Positions 27,113-35,390 of a DNA stretch of 64,000 nucleotides are shown in pieces. A program made the translations under genes and the position numbers. The DNA comes from Melioribacteraceae bacterium 4301-Me (GTDB taxonomy: Bacteria > Bacteroidota > Ignavibacteria > Ignavibacteriales > Melioribacteraceae), in contig JBGORM010000005.1 in the NCBI GenBank assembly GCA_041538185.1, positions 62,001-126,000 of the forward strand, read 5' to 3'. The notes beneath the pieces were generated by a model that saw nothing but the letters and a program-made list of their open reading frames with translations, was not told the origin of the DNA and did no database searches. Every line of letters begins with the position of its first letter. Position 1 is the stretch's first letter.

Positions 27113-28576
27113 TTACTGTATATGTAAATTCTGAAGAATATCTTTTACCATTTGTTTAGCGTCGTCTTTTTTAATAAAGTAAATAGGGAATCCAAGTATA
27201 ACTGCATCGAAAACGGTACCATAATATCGTAGGCCAACTGCACGACCTCTATATTGAAAGTACGGACTATCATTAGCATTATCATAAGAATATATTATAT
27301 CTGTAAACCCAGCACGCTGTGTAACAAGATTAATTTGGCCTAATTTACCATAGTAAGGGAATGCTTCTGCAAGCTTTGCTGAGTCAACACGAATATCAGA
27401 GTAACCTTTTGCAGCTATCGCGCCTGTAAAATCTGCATCCAATACGGTTTCATCAACTGAAATAATATGTAAATAATCATGCACAAATGATCCTTTAGGG
27501 AATGAAACAGGAAAATTTTGATTCCATGCAAAAGACTTTAAGATTCTCCAACCACTCATAATAAACTTACCGCCGACATTTAAATAATCAGAAATAGCCT
27601 GCTGATTGGAAATTAAGGCCAAAGAGTGTGGTTGCGCACTTGGTCTATCATCTGCCACCCAAACAATTAATTTATATTGACCTAAAGTATCTTTAGGGGG
27701 CATACCTTTAGACAAATAGTTCCACCAGTCGCTACCCGGAAACAAATCAGAGTAAAAATCTTTAACATCTTGATTACTACTTTGTACTCCAGGTGGAAAG
27801 TTATTTACATTCGTTTCATTAATTACTAAAATCTTTTTGGTAAAAGTTGCAACGAGCAGTCTTATTGTTACGGAATCTCCAACAGGGTCAATAAGATTTG
27901 TATTATTTTTTGAAGTTACTCTTAAAACATGATTCCCAGCTAAAGGGGGTTTTAACAAATTTGGAGTAATATAAACTGATGTGTCTTGTGTCCAATTCCA
28001 ATTACCATCATCAACGGACCAAGCATAAGAAACAACTTGTCCCCCATCCTCTGCATCCTTAGCTGTGTATGTTAACTGGATTCCCTGCCACCAATCTGTT
28101 GTTTGGCTTATAGCAAAAAAAGCCTGCTTGTTAGTTGGCGATAAAATTTTAGTTGTAGGTGGACTTGCTTTTGGAGTATAGAAAATTTTTGTTGCTGGCG
28201 TTGGATCAGGTGTACCATTATTATCAACTGCCCTAACTTCAAAGAGTTGTTTGTTTAATATATCATCAGAAACGAAAGCGATAGTTAGACTCGTTTCTTT
28301 GGTGTCTTTCCATGGCTGTACTACTGAATCTTTCATTGTGAGATGATAAGTAGTATATCTATATTGATAATATGAAACATAGCCATCGTTATCATTACCA
28401 TCCCAATGTAAAGTTACAAGTGCAAATAATGTATCGCCCTCTTTAGGAATATTTGCAATAACAGTATTAGGCGGTTCATTTGGATTAGGTGGCGCTGTTG
28501 GCCTCTCACACGAACTGTCAATCAGAATAGAAATTATAAATAAAAGTAGTAAACTAATTTTAAGCAAAATTTTCAT
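27113..28576 (-). CDS. Lipoprotein with Ig/FN3-like domains and a GATase-like C-terminal domain
   Basis: The ATG at 28576 (487 aa) is preferred: GGAG lies 9 nt upstream, while an in-frame TTG at 28594 has none. A hydrophobic leader ends in a lipobox-like DSSC. About 30-130 and 140-250 are Ig/FN3-like (TLHWDGNDNDGYVSYYQYRY, AKDAEDGGQVVSYAWSVDDG). The C-terminal ~250-487 resembles a Rossmann/GATase-like module (KKILVINETN, YKLIVWVADD, ISDYLNVGGKFIMSGW). The name of this last domain is uncertain. It is probably an outer-membrane-anchored glycan-binding or scaffold component. Confidence 0.68.
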   Translation of the reverse strand: MKILLKISLLLLFIISILIDSSCERPTAPPNPNEPPNTVIANIPKEGDTLFALVTLHWDGNDNDGYVSYYQYRYTTYHLTMKDSVVQPWKDTKETSLTIAFVSDDILNKQLFEVRAVDNNGTPDPTPATKIFYTPKASPPTTKILSPTNKQAFFAISQTTDWWQGIQLTYTAKDAEDGGQVVSYAWSVDDGNWNWTQDTSVYITPNLLKPPLAGNHVLRVTSKNNTNLIDPVGDSVTIRLLVATFTKKILVINETNVNNFPPGVQSSNQDVKDFYSDLFPGSDWWNYLSKGMPPKDTLGQYKLIVWVADDRPSAQPHSLALISNQQAISDYLNVGGKFIMSGWRILKSFAWNQNFPVSFPKGSFVHDYLHIISVDETVLDADFTGAIAAKGYSDIRVDSAKLAEAFPYYGKLGQINLVTQRAGFTDIIYSYDNANDSPYFQYRGRAVGLRYYGTVFDAVILGFPIYFIKKDDAKQMVKDILQNLHIQ

Positions 28577-28599
28577 TTTAAAACTCTCCAGCAAGTCTT

Positions 28600-29208
28600 C
28601 TAAAAATATTTTACCTCTACAACTTCTAATTGACGATTGAAGTAATACGAATCTCTAAAACGCTGAACAGATTTAAAAGGATTTAGTTGAACTTTAATTT
28701 CTGTAGTCTTGTTTTCTGCCACTTCAAAATTAACAGGTAAAGCAACTAATTTAGATTCATTTGGAGGCAATTCAACCGGGATATCAAAAATTCCTATATG
28801 TAACAAGTCAGCTGTTAATCCAAAAACAATTGAAGTATAATTTCCTGGTGGCACGTACGATTCAAAAATAATATGCGGCTTATATGTATTATTTTCTCTT
28901 TCAATTACATTTATAACTTTATCTTCCTGTCTATAGCTATTAATTGAAGGATATAGTATAGCGAAAACTGAATCGGAGTAGGCCTTTCCTTGAAAGACAG
29001 TTGTTCTAAAGTTGTCACCATCGGAGACAGTTAGAGTATCGTTAATAATAATAATTGAAGTATCCGTAGGATTTGATTGCAAAACTATTCTTAATATTCC
29101 AGGTTTCGGCGAACTTTGCACGCCTGTATCACAACTTACTATAAAAGCAACTAATGACAAGGCCAAAACTATAATGTAAAATATGTGTTGATAATTTTTA
29201 TTTGTCAT
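28600..29208 (-). CDS. Small lipoprotein of the glycan locus
   Basis: 202 aa. Hydrophobic leader with lipobox AFIVSC (cysteine about residue 26). The rest is beta-rich: GILRIVLQSNPTDTSIIIINDTLTVSD and GNYTSIVFGLTADLL resemble the DUF4382-like or carbohydrate-binding lipoprotein folds seen in Bacteroidetes surface lipoproteins, but no firm family assignment is possible. It lies second in the locus, 23 nt before the larger lipoprotein. A long inverted repeat just upstream (29241-29268) separates it from the first gene. Confidence 0.65.
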   Translation of the reverse strand: MTNKNYQHIFYIIVLALSLVAFIVSCDTGVQSSPKPGILRIVLQSNPTDTSIIIINDTLTVSDGDNFRTTVFQGKAYSDSVFAILYPSINSYRQEDKVINVIERENNTYKPHIIFESYVPPGNYTSIVFGLTADLLHIGIFDIPVELPPNESKLVALPVNFEVAENKTTEIKVQLNPFKSVQRFRDSYYFNRQLEVVEVKYF

Positions 29209-29240
29209 TTTAGTGTAATTTTTAACCGTGTTTAATACAT

Positions 29241-29268
29241 GGGGAATTGCTTACAACAACAATTCCCC
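29241..29268. other. Intergenic stem-loop after the first gene of the locus
   Basis: GGGGAATTG (29241-29249) and CAATTCCCC (29260-29268) form a 9-bp perfect stem with a 10-nt loop, directly downstream of the LamG gene stop. In the transcribed minus direction there is no T-run after it; the T-run lies on the other side (29272-29278). It may adjust mRNA stability between the first gene and the rest of the operon, or terminate antisense transcription. Confidence 0.6.
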
Positions 29269-29276
29269 AAGTTTTT

Positions 29277-31376
29277 TTAACGTAATAACATCATCTTCTT
29301 TGCTTGAATAAACTCATTAGTTATTAATCTATATATGTATACTCCGCTCGCTACCTCAGCACCTTCATTATTAGTTCCATCCCAGACCACAGTATATTTC
29401 CCAGGCTGTCGAAAATCATTTACTAATGTTTTAATTTTTCTACCTAGTATATCATAAACAGACAATGTTACTTTCTGTGCACTTGGGATTACAAACCTAA
29501 TTAGTGTTGTAGGGTTAAATGGATTTGGGTAATTTTGAGATAATTCATAATAGTGAGGAATAGATGCATCTTTTTGATTAACACCCGTTACAGTATTTTT
29601 TGCTTGTCCATTATTATAAATTTGGACATCATCAATTAGGCCTCTAAATCCCCTTATACCGTTTAAATTTCCACCATTTCCTATTCTTAAAGGCGCATTA
29701 GCTATAGTAGGAGGATTTACAGCAACCGAAGAATCGTAACCTACACTTAGCAATGTATTTGTCGAATCAAACAACATAAACACCGCGGCAGTATCTGTTC
29801 TTCTATAAACAACACGATACCACTTATGCAGTTTTATAGAGTCAGGTAATGTTATTTCACTATAATCTTCGGTTCTATTTTGTGCATTCGGATCAACATA
29901 GTACCGAGCTCTTATTCTAGCATTAGGCTCAAATCTTATTTCGTAATTATTTTGGTACCAATTCCCTCTTACTATTGGTCTATTTAACAACCTGGTATAC
30001 TCCAAAGTAGAATCTGCATTAAACCAGAAGGAAACATAAAAATCTTTCATAGTAAGAAATGGAGAAGGAACTTCCAAAAAGGCAGAATCTGCATCATCAG
30101 GCATCAAAAAGGAATACTTACCCTCAGCAGCGTTAGTGGAATATGAAGGAGTTCTATTACCAAAAGTCAACACTTGATTTGAAAGTGGGGATAAATCAAC
30201 AGGCGTTCCTGAACCATTTTCGAAATTAAGATGAAGAACTAAAATATTGGGCTTGTAAACAACAAATGAATAGTATGGATAATCTTGACCACCAATGCCA
30301 GCAATTGGCTGTTGAGCTGTCAATCCTTGATTATCGGTAGCAGTGACGTAATAGCGAACCTCAGTACCAAAATTTTGCTTTGGAATTAACCCTGTGTAAT
30401 GGTCCGTAGAGTCCATAACCATTGGTGCTGTAAACCATGTATTTCCTCCATCAACAGAAAAATGTATTTCAGCACTTTGAATTGAGCCTGTAGATGCAAA
30501 AGCCATTATATTTGCCCCTACTTCATAGCCATCTACACTGTCGGCTTGATTAGGAATTTGTGTTAAGTTTGTTATTATCGGTGGGACAGCAAAATTTCTT
30601 ACAACATTGCTTATACGTATTTCATCTACAAACCCATCTAACCATCCATCTGTACTTCCTTGTCCCGCAAAGCCAATTGTTACAGGCTGCTTTGTTTGTA
30701 TTGGCGGGACGTCTAAAACAGGATCATAGCTAGCAGTGTTAAATGAAATTAATTGCCTTTTGTCATCATGTATCATTTGAATGAGAATATGGCGAGATGT
30801 ATCACGAATAAAGGTTAAATGAAACCACTTACCGGGCACTAAAGTATTATTTGGAGAGTTAACTTGAGGCCATCTGTCTTGACCTTCTACATTGTACCCT
30901 GTTGAAAAAAATCTATTATCTCCCCAATTTTCTACAAAATAGTTGGGTCGCCAAAAAACTTCGTCACCTGCTTTAATTATTAGGCGTGGTACCCATCTCC
31001 AATCAGATGAACTAGTCCCATATGTAAAAACATTCATCCAGCCCTCAATTGTCCAGTCACCTTTTAAGTTCAACGCAGGTGTATCTGGTACACTCACATA
31101 AGAGGAGTCAGTAACTGCATCGTTATTTATCCTTAAGCATTGACCTAATCCAAGTGCTGCATTTGACAAAAAGGTCAGCTTACCGTGCCCAATTCCATCA
31201 GCAGAAAATTGTGACTCATTCTTTAAATTGCCATCAAAATGTAACAGCAGTACTGTGTTACTATCTGGTGTATAAGGACCTCCTATTTGTTCTTGGGCAT
31301 AAAATATACTAACTGCGCCCAGCAAAAATGTAAAAATAAAATACCTAAAAAATGTTACAGGTAGTGTTTTTATCAT
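29277..31376 (-). CDS. Secreted double-LamG protein with T9SS sorting domain (first gene of glycan locus)
   Basis: The ATG at 31376 (699 aa) is chosen: GGAGG lies 6 nt upstream, whereas the in-frame TTG at 31382 lacks spacing. Signal peptide ends near IFYAQE. Two concanavalin A/LamG-like jelly-roll domains (~20-250 with VLLLHFDGNLKNES and GFVDEIRISNVVR; ~385-600 with GLIDDVQIYN) flank an FN3-like linker. The end (YELSQNYPNPFNPTT to KKMMLLR) is a T9SS type A sorting domain. It is a likely surface glycan-binding protein. It directly follows the LacI-type operator and promoter with a ~150-nt leader. Confidence 0.85.
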   Translation of the reverse strand: MIKTLPVTFFRYFIFTFLLGAVSIFYAQEQIGGPYTPDSNTVLLLHFDGNLKNESQFSADGIGHGKLTFLSNAALGLGQCLRINNDAVTDSSYVSVPDTPALNLKGDWTIEGWMNVFTYGTSSSDWRWVPRLIIKAGDEVFWRPNYFVENWGDNRFFSTGYNVEGQDRWPQVNSPNNTLVPGKWFHLTFIRDTSRHILIQMIHDDKRQLISFNTASYDPVLDVPPIQTKQPVTIGFAGQGSTDGWLDGFVDEIRISNVVRNFAVPPIITNLTQIPNQADSVDGYEVGANIMAFASTGSIQSAEIHFSVDGGNTWFTAPMVMDSTDHYTGLIPKQNFGTEVRYYVTATDNQGLTAQQPIAGIGGQDYPYYSFVVYKPNILVLHLNFENGSGTPVDLSPLSNQVLTFGNRTPSYSTNAAEGKYSFLMPDDADSAFLEVPSPFLTMKDFYVSFWFNADSTLEYTRLLNRPIVRGNWYQNNYEIRFEPNARIRARYYVDPNAQNRTEDYSEITLPDSIKLHKWYRVVYRRTDTAAVFMLFDSTNTLLSVGYDSSVAVNPPTIANAPLRIGNGGNLNGIRGFRGLIDDVQIYNNGQAKNTVTGVNQKDASIPHYYELSQNYPNPFNPTTLIRFVIPSAQKVTLSVYDILGRKIKTLVNDFRQPGKYTVVWDGTNNEGAEVASGVYIYRLITNEFIQAKKMMLLR

Positions 31377-31504
31377 TGGCAACCTCCATTGTTATTTATA
31401 AGATAATTTAACTATGACAATAAGTAACAAAAAATCACTTTTTGAATAGAATATTTTTAAAAATGCTTTTAAAAAACTTTACAACATTAGGTAAATTTGA
31501 TTAA

Positions 31505-31524
31505 AAATGTTAGCGCTAACATTT
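31505..31524. promoter_or_regulatory. LacI-type operator palindrome
   Basis: AAATGTTAGCGCTAACATTT is a perfect 20-bp palindrome with the central CG step typical of LacI-family operators. It starts where the transcription start of the adjacent minus-strand promoter is expected (about 7-8 nt beyond the -10 box), a classic repression position. The only LacI-family gene in the window is the last gene of the operon driven from here. No second copy was found in other intergenic DNA of the window. Confidence 0.85.
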
Positions 31525-31531
31525 CTTATGC

Positions 31532-31560
31532 AACATAGCATATACAATTCTGAAAGTCAA
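31532..31560 (-). promoter_or_regulatory. Sigma70-type promoter of the glycan locus
   Basis: On the minus strand, TTGACT (31560-31555), a 17-nt spacer and TATGTT (31537-31532) form a near-consensus promoter, followed at once by the operator palindrome. The expected start is near 31525, giving a leader of about 150 nt to the LamG gene. The rest of the 527-nt gap 31377-31903 holds only a 9-nt inverted repeat CTAATCCCA/TGGGATTAG (31598-31606, 31654-31662). Confidence 0.75.
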
Positions 31561-31903
31561 GGATTTTTTTAAAGTGATTTTTTTTTACAGTAAGAAGCTA
31601 ATCCCAGCTATTAAAAAGAACCATTACTGTTAATCAATGGGCATAGTTTTCATTGGGATTAGGCAGTTAAGTAATTTTAAAAGCTGTATAGGACATTCGT
31701 ACTCTCAAGTATGTAATTATAGATGTTATAAACATGTTATCTTCAACAGGTTTTAGAAAATAATTTCCCTCTAATAGGATTATTTTACTTTATTAATGTC
31801 ACCAACCAGACCCACCCTACTTTTAATTAATTCTTAAGGTTGACTTTACTTTTATTTTAGAATCCATTTTTATCTTTTGACAAAAAATTTAAGGAGAAAA
31901 GTA

Positions 31904-32413
31904 ATGTTTGACACAGCACATCTTCACCCGATGATTGTACATTTTCCTATCGCTTTGTTAATTATTGGATTTCTTTTTGATGTATTAAGTCTTTTTGTAA
32001 AAAAAGATTTTTTTAGCAACGCAGGCTTCTATTTATTAATATTAGGTACTGTGGGAGTAATTGCTGCTTATTTTTCTGGGGATTATGCCGGAGATGGGAT
32101 AACAGAAACCGGAACACTAAAACAAGCTTTAGAAATTCATGAGGAAGCTGCAAAATTGACTCTTTGGATAGTAATAACTGCAGCTGTATTTAGAATATTT
32201 CTTGTCTCATTAAAAAAATATCACAAGATTTACAAAGGCATATTTTTAATATTATTTTTATTTGGAGTTCTTTCTATTTTCAGAACCGGGTTTTATGGCG
32301 GTCAACTTGTTTATAAACATGCTGCTGGTGTCCAGTTAAATTTAGGGTTTGATGCTCAATCGAACGGAAATACAGAATATGAGAACAATGCTATTGAGAA
32401 AGATGATGATTAA
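31904..32413 (+). CDS. DUF2231 integral membrane protein
   Basis: 169 aa. The ATG at 31904 is used because AAGGAG sits 7 nt before it; a TTG at 31877 in frame has no ribosome-binding site. The start FDTAHLHPMIVHFPIALLIIG is the DUF2231 hallmark (HPxxVHFPIAL). Four hydrophobic segments follow (about 12-30, 38-58, 80-100, 108-125), then a short acidic tail. The inner-membrane function is unknown; some DUF2231 proteins sit beside haem or redox genes. Nineteen nt downstream is an OmpR-type response regulator, so the three genes probably form an operon; a sensory or metal/redox link is a guess. Confidence 0.85.
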   Translation: MFDTAHLHPMIVHFPIALLIIGFLFDVLSLFVKKDFFSNAGFYLLILGTVGVIAAYFSGDYAGDGITETGTLKQALEIHEEAAKLTLWIVITAAVFRIFLVSLKKYHKIYKGIFLILFLFGVLSIFRTGFYGGQLVYKHAAGVQLNLGFDAQSNGNTEYENNAIEKDDD

Positions 32414-32432
32414 TTGGGAATTAATATAAACA

Positions 32433-33101
32433 ATGAGAATTCTAATTTTAGAAGACGAGCCTGGAATAGCTAACTTTATTCGTGATGGCCTTACAGAGGA
32501 AGGTTTTGCCGTAGATGTTGCCGATAACGGGAAAAGCGGACTTGAGACTTTTTTAGCTAATGAATACGACTTGGTCTTAATAGATTGGATGATCCCAGGC
32601 CTAAGTGGCATTGAAGTTTGTAGAACAATTCGTAATCACAATTACTCCACACCGATAATTTTTATTACTGCAAAAAATACTGTAGATGATACAATATTTG
32701 GTTTAGAAGCGGGCGCAAACGATTACATTAAAAAACCTTTTGCATTTGAAGAGTTATTGGCAAGAATTAGAGTTCAATTAAGAAACAATCCAAATGAATT
32801 AAAAACTTTATCATTTCAGGACCTTCTGTTAAACTTAGATACTCATAGTGTCTTTATAGGAAATAAGGAAATTCATCTTACTCAAAAAGAATTTACATTA
32901 CTCGAGTACCTTATGCGAAATAAAGGCAAAGTTTGTACTCGCACACGAATCATTGAACATGTCTGGGATATACACTTTAAATATGACACTTCAGTAATTG
33001 ATGTCTATATTAATTCTTTAAGAAAAAAATTAGCAGGCGATACAGGCAAAAATTATATTCATACTATAAGAGGAGTTGGATACATTTTACGTGAAGAATG
33101 A
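32433..33101 (+). CDS. OmpR-family response regulator
   Basis: 222 aa. Receiver domain ~1-115 with acidic pocket E7/D8, phospho-acceptor D51 (LIDWMIPGLSG) and ITAKN lysine; winged-helix DNA-binding domain ~125-222 (TQKEFTLLEYLMRNKGKVCTR, VYINSLRKKL, TIRGVGY). It resembles CusR/CopR/ArlR-type regulators. The stop overlaps the start of the histidine kinase by 4 nt (ATGA), implying translational coupling. Confidence 0.95.
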   Translation: MRILILEDEPGIANFIRDGLTEEGFAVDVADNGKSGLETFLANEYDLVLIDWMIPGLSGIEVCRTIRNHNYSTPIIFITAKNTVDDTIFGLEAGANDYIKKPFAFEELLARIRVQLRNNPNELKTLSFQDLLLNLDTHSVFIGNKEIHLTQKEFTLLEYLMRNKGKVCTRTRIIEHVWDIHFKYDTSVIDVYINSLRKKLAGDTGKNYIHTIRGVGYILREE

Positions 33102-34477
33102 AACAGTTTAGTTTTAGAAACAGAATAGCAGTATATTTTATTTTAGTAACCGCAATATTAATAGCAATACTCTTTTCACTTATATATCTCATTGTTTTAG
33201 ACACTGTTTATACGCACTTAAACAATGATTTAGATGCAGAAGCAAAAGAAGTATATTCTAGTTTCGTTATTATAAATGATAATTTAATTTTTGCTAATCC
33301 TTACGAGTGGGTCGAAAAGGAACACAACCAAATTGAAGTTAATCCAACTTTCATTGAAATAATTGACAACAACGGGAAAATAATTAGGAAAACATCTAAT
33401 CTAAAGGACGATAAACTTTGGTATGACTTAACAATAAAGGAAGAACGATACTTTAATACAACTCTTTCAGGCTCGCCGGTAAGACAATTACAAAAAGCTG
33501 TAACAAATCCCAAAGGAAAAGTACTTGCTTACATTTTAATTGCTATACCTCTTGAGGAATCAGAGTTAGTATTGGAAAATTTAAAGTCTACATTACTGGT
33601 TGGCTATCCAATAGTCCTCATTATTCTTTTCTTTATCTCTCGTCTTATCGCTGGAAAGTTCATTGAGCCTATCGACAAAGTAATTAAAACTGCACAAAGA
33701 ATAACACGTGAAAACTTGAGCGAGAGAATTGAACTTCCATCCCATCAAGATGAAATTTATACTTTGACGTTAACAATAAATAACCTTTTAGAAAGGATTG
33801 AAGATACTGTTCAAAGAGAAAAGCAGTTTACAGCAGATGCATCTCATGAATTGAGGACACCGCTTTCAATTATTAAAGGGACTTTAGAGGTATTAACAAG
33901 AAAACCAAGAGAGGTCAATCAATACATTGAAAAAATAAATTTAGTAGTAAAAGAGATTGACAGAATGTCCTTGCTAATAGACCAATTATTGGAACTAGCA
34001 AAGTTTGAAAGCGGAAATATACATCCTAAATTAGAAAAAGTTGACTTAATAGAAATCATTAATAATGTTTACTTAAGATTAAAACCCTTCTTCGAAGAAA
34101 AAAACAGTAAAATTTATTTTAACATAAGTAGCAGCGGAATTGTGTCGGCAGATAGTTCAATGTTGAACATAATTTTTGAGAATATCATTTCGAATTCATT
34201 AAAATATTCTCCACCAAACAAACCAATAATAGTTGAAGTATCCCAAAAGGATAACACACAAATTTGTTCAGTAATAGACCAAGGAGTTGGAATACCAAAA
34301 GAAGAAATCTCCAAAATATTCGATCGTTTTTATCGTGTTGATAAATCAAGAACTTCACGTTCATCAGGTTTAGGTTTAGCAATTGTAAAAAGGCTTGCTG
34401 ATATTCAAAACCTCAAATTATCACTTCAAAGCAACACAAACGAAGGAACAATTTTCACAATCACTTTTCCTAATTAA
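33098..34477 (+). CDS. Sensor histidine kinase with HAMP domain
   Basis: 459 aa. Transmembrane helix ~10-33, periplasmic sensor region ~34-165, second helix ~167-185, HAMP ~186-238, HisKA with phospho-acceptor about H250 (ADASHELRTPL), and a C-terminal HATPase with N box (NIIFENIISNSLKYS), G1 (DQGVGI) and G2 (SSGLGLAI). It phosphorylates the adjacent response regulator. The signal is unknown; a copper/heavy-metal or envelope-stress role would fit the CusS-like layout but is not shown by the sequence. Confidence 0.95.
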   Translation: MKQFSFRNRIAVYFILVTAILIAILFSLIYLIVLDTVYTHLNNDLDAEAKEVYSSFVIINDNLIFANPYEWVEKEHNQIEVNPTFIEIIDNNGKIIRKTSNLKDDKLWYDLTIKEERYFNTTLSGSPVRQLQKAVTNPKGKVLAYILIAIPLEESELVLENLKSTLLVGYPIVLIILFFISRLIAGKFIEPIDKVIKTAQRITRENLSERIELPSHQDEIYTLTLTINNLLERIEDTVQREKQFTADASHELRTPLSIIKGTLEVLTRKPREVNQYIEKINLVVKEIDRMSLLIDQLLELAKFESGNIHPKLEKVDLIEIINNVYLRLKPFFEEKNSKIYFNISSSGIVSADSSMLNIIFENIISNSLKYSPPNKPIIVEVSQKDNTQICSVIDQGVGIPKEEISKIFDRFYRVDKSRTSRSSGLGLAIVKRLADIQNLKLSLQSNTNEGTIFTITFPN

Positions 34478-34591
34478 TTTCTTCCGATAAAAATTTAAGG
34501 ATTTTTTAAGAATTCATTAATTCTTCCCTTAGAATAAAGACCTAATTTTCTATAACATTTATACAAAAATTATTTAACAGGAGGTATAAAA

Positions 34592-35209
34592 ATGAAAGTC
34601 AAATCAATCTTTTTAATTGTTTCCTTTTTAATAGCTATAAGCAATAATTCTTTTTCAAAAAGCATTGACAACACAGTCAAAAATATAAAAAATGCTATTA
34701 TTGGTGAGACAACAGCCAGCGCAAAATATGCGGCGTACGCAAAGAAAGCAAAAGAAGAAGGTTTTCCTAAGATTGCTCTCTTATTTGAAGCTGCCTCTAA
34801 AGCTGAATCTATACATGCAAATAATCATAGAGCTGTGTTAGAGGAGCTAGGAATTAAAATGGATAGTTTCAAACCTGAATTTACAGTTAAAACTACAAAA
34901 GAAAACTTAGAAGATGCAATCAAAGGCGAGACGTACGAAGTAACTACTATGTACCCGAATTTTATAAAAGAAGCACAAAACGATAGTGTTAGTCTTGCAT
35001 TAATTTCTTTTAATTATGCATATCAAACCGAGAAAAAACATCAAGCCTTATATAAAAAGGCACTCGAGCAATTAATTGCAGGCAAAGAAAATACACTGCC
35101 GACAAAATACATGGTATGCACTACATGCGGGAATACTTATGACGGTGAAGCGCCGGCACGCTGTGGAATCTCAATGACACCAAGAGAAAGATTCATTACA
35201 ATACAATAA
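34592..35209 (+). CDS. Exported rubrerythrin-family protein with incomplete rubredoxin-like tail
   Basis: 205 aa; AGGAGG ribosome-binding site 7 nt before ATG. Residues 1-22 are a signal peptide, unusual for rubrerythrin. The ferritin-like four-helix domain (~25-165) keeps diiron-type ligands: E39, E66/E72 with H75, E113, and E147-x2-H150 (EKKH). The C-terminal rubredoxin-like segment has C176-x2-C179 and C191-G but no fourth cysteine. Rubrerythrins reduce peroxide; an envelope location would point to peroxide defence outside the cytoplasm. It may be controlled by the two-component system 114 nt upstream, but no binding site was identified. Confidence 0.88.
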   Translation: MKVKSIFLIVSFLIAISNNSFSKSIDNTVKNIKNAIIGETTASAKYAAYAKKAKEEGFPKIALLFEAASKAESIHANNHRAVLEELGIKMDSFKPEFTVKTTKENLEDAIKGETYEVTTMYPNFIKEAQNDSVSLALISFNYAYQTEKKHQALYKKALEQLIAGKENTLPTKYMVCTTCGNTYDGEAPARCGISMTPRERFITIQ

Positions 35210-35225
35210 ATAAACGACAAAAATA

Positions 35226-35375
35226 GAGGCTATCTCAAAAGTAATGATTCAAATGATAATTAGTAAAAAGCTGCTCTCCATATAAATACTTTGGCTAACT
35301 GGTCTGTTAAATCCATTTGCCATTAGTACTGCATTTCAGCAGGCAAATAAAAATTTTTACTTTTGAGACAGCCTC
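35226..35375. repeat. MITE-like element A (150 bp, 19-bp terminal inverted repeats)
   Basis: Left end GAGGCTATCTCAAAAGTAA (35226-35244) is matched by the inverted right end 35357-35375 with one mismatch. The ends resemble those of the elements at 38811 and 43361 (GGCTGnCTAAAAAGTA). The interior is unrelated to them and noncoding. It lies between the rubrerythrin and the protease genes, which converge here, and could fold as a long hairpin acting as terminator for both. Confidence 0.78.
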
Positions 35376-35390
35376 AAGTTTCAAAACAAT

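Noticed and set aside
27097-28594. Receptor TTG start and lipoprotein TTG start treated alike
   Set aside because: For the receptor the TTG has a well-placed AAGGAG and no ATG alternative; for the lipoprotein an ATG at 28576 fits the ribosome-binding site better, so only the receptor keeps TTG.
34508-34525. Palindrome AAGAATT-CATT-AATTCTT as terminator of the kinase gene
   Set aside because: The stem is AT-only and lacks a following T-run; it may be chance.
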